DNA of 64,000 nucleotides from Sediminibacillus terrae (GTDB lineage Bacteria; Bacillota; Bacilli; Bacillales; Amphibacillaceae), in contig NZ_VZDQ01000024.1 in assembly GCF_009602435.1 (NCBI RefSeq), positions 1 to 64,000 of the forward strand, given 5' to 3'. Below, piece by piece: positions 63,366-64,000 of the stretch. Position numbers and translations under genes: made by a program. How positions within the stretch are numbered: the stretch's first letter is position 1; each line of letters opens with the position of its first letter. Under the pieces are notes generated by a model, which ran no database searches, was not told where the DNA came from, and saw only the letters and a list, made by a program, of their open reading frames with translations.

Positions 63366-63414
63366 AAAAGAGCTGCTTCACAAGCCTTTAAACGGCTGAT
63401 GAAGCAGCTCTTTT
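63366..63414 (-). terminator. Rho-independent terminator of tagO
   Basis: AAAAGAGCTGCTTCA (63366-63380) pairs with TGAAGCAGCTCTTTT (63400-63414), giving a T-run on both strands; 7 nt after the tagO stop. Confidence 0.9.
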
Positions 63415-63420
63415 CTATGT

Positions 63421-64000
63421 TTATCGTTTCGCCTTGGCGCCTTCCAACAAACGCAGAATCGGGCGATAGTTTTCACTGATAAGGCCTGTCAATTCAACTA
63501 CAATCTCTACCAGTATCGTCAGTGCCAACAGGGTTATCGTCGATCCCCAAACGGTCGATTTGGTGAAGATGATGGCCGCGATGCTGAACAATCCGCTCAT
63601 CGCATAAATCAGGATAACGGTCTGTTTATGGCCAAAGCCTAGTTTCAACAGACAATGGTGCAAATGCAGCTTATCCGGGGCGGACAGGGGCTTGTTTTGG
63701 ATGATGCGGCGAACAATCGCAAAGAAAGTATCTAAAATCGGCACGCCCAAAATGATAATCGGGACAATCAACGAGAACAACGTTACGTTCTTAAAGCCAA
63801 GCACCGAGAACACACCGATCATGTAGCCTAAAAACAATGCGCCAGTGTCGCCCATGAATATTTTGGCCGGATGAAAGTTGTAAACCAAAAATCCGAGCGT
63901 GCTTCCAAGCAGCATCAATCCCATCAAAGCGACGAACGTATCACCGAGCGATATCGCCAAGCCGGAAATCGTGATCAGAGCAATGGCCGAAACACCGGCT
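63421..64000 (-). CDS. tagO: TagO undecaprenyl-phosphate GlcNAc-1-phosphate transferase, 5' end outside window
   Basis: About 193 C-terminal residues; the frame is open to the right edge (AGVSAIALITISGLAI at the edge), so the N-terminal half lies beyond 64000. MraY/WecA family: KIFMGDTGALFLGYMIG (metal/lipid site Asp), PDKLHLHHCLLKLGF (HHxxLxxG), five or so membrane segments and a basic tail. Starts wall teichoic acid synthesis by linking GlcNAc-1-phosphate to undecaprenyl phosphate. It also may start the glycan made by the 1034-13043 cluster, whose own initiating enzyme is not seen. The apparent short start at 63960 is only an internal TTG. Confidence 0.92.
   Translation of the reverse strand, partial: AGVSAIALITISGLAISLGDTFVALMGLMLLGSTLGFLVYNFHPAKIFMGDTGALFLGYMIGVFSVLGFKNVTLFSLIVPIIILGVPILDTFFAIVRRIIQNKPLSAPDKLHLHHCLLKLGFGHKQTVILIYAMSGLFSIAAIIFTKSTVWGSTITLLALTILVEIVVELTGLISENYRPILRLLEGAKAKR

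Larger units (their letters stand above)
63117..63420. other. Gap between tagB and tagO
   Basis: 304 bases with two convergent terminators (63120 and 63366). The 220 bases between them show no frame or repeat I can support. Confidence 0.5.

Overview
The window comes from a low-G+C Gram-positive bacterium of the Bacillaceae type. The evidence is wall teichoic acid genes (tagA, tagD, tagO, tagB/tagF-like, two TagGH exporters), LysM-NlpC/P60 autolysins behind WalR-type boxes, CcpA-type cre sites, strong Shine-Dalgarno sequences with frequent TTG/GTG starts, and Bacillus-type small proteins (DUF1540, DUF1659, DUF2922, YvrJ). The genus cannot be fixed from sequence alone.

Layout. 1-862: N-terminal part of a secreted SH3-like protein. 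1034-13043 (minus): a cell-surface glycan cluster transcribed as one run (two GT4 transferases, a methyltransferase with a long coiled coil, a 1171-residue protein with four beta-type repeats plus a CgeB-like transferase, another GT4, a UDP-ManNAc-type dehydrogenase, and a TagG/TagH exporter). 13305 and 25120 (plus): two LysM autolysins that flank an ABC importer operon, a YesM/YesN-type two-component system and a secreted EEP-family hydrolase. That operon ends with a membrane-tethered second binding protein and a PP2C-like protein; its sensor kinase carries a one-base frameshift. 26271: a DUF1540 protein. 26807-30937: a second ABC importer. 31307-36296: glucuronoxylan use (GH67 alpha-glucuronidase, GntR regulator, secreted GH30 xylanase). 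Matching palindromes and a cre site tie the importer promoter to the GntR regulator. 36403: a NERD protein, followed by a striking tandem-repeat array.

37901-43159 (minus): catabolism of a four-carbon sugar acid (PdxA2-like dehydrogenase, DUF1537 kinase, KdgT-like permease, PrpR_N regulator with a degenerate AAA domain). 43327: corA. 44540: an RsbR-like STAS protein. 45693-46540: the DUF1659-DUF2922-YvrJ cluster. 46614-46918: a decayed IS3-family transposase end. 46958-47288: two small overlapping unknown genes.

47508-64000: wall teichoic acid region with an LCP ligase, several CDP-glycerol glycerophosphotransferases (one fused to a GT2), tagA, a second tagGH pair, a glucosaminidase with seven SH3-like repeats, tagD, tagB and the C-terminal part of tagO. 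Together these make, export and attach glycerophosphate polymer and remodel the wall. GGGACAGTCCC-type palindromes are scattered between genes. No tRNA, rRNA, CRISPR array or intact mobile element was seen.
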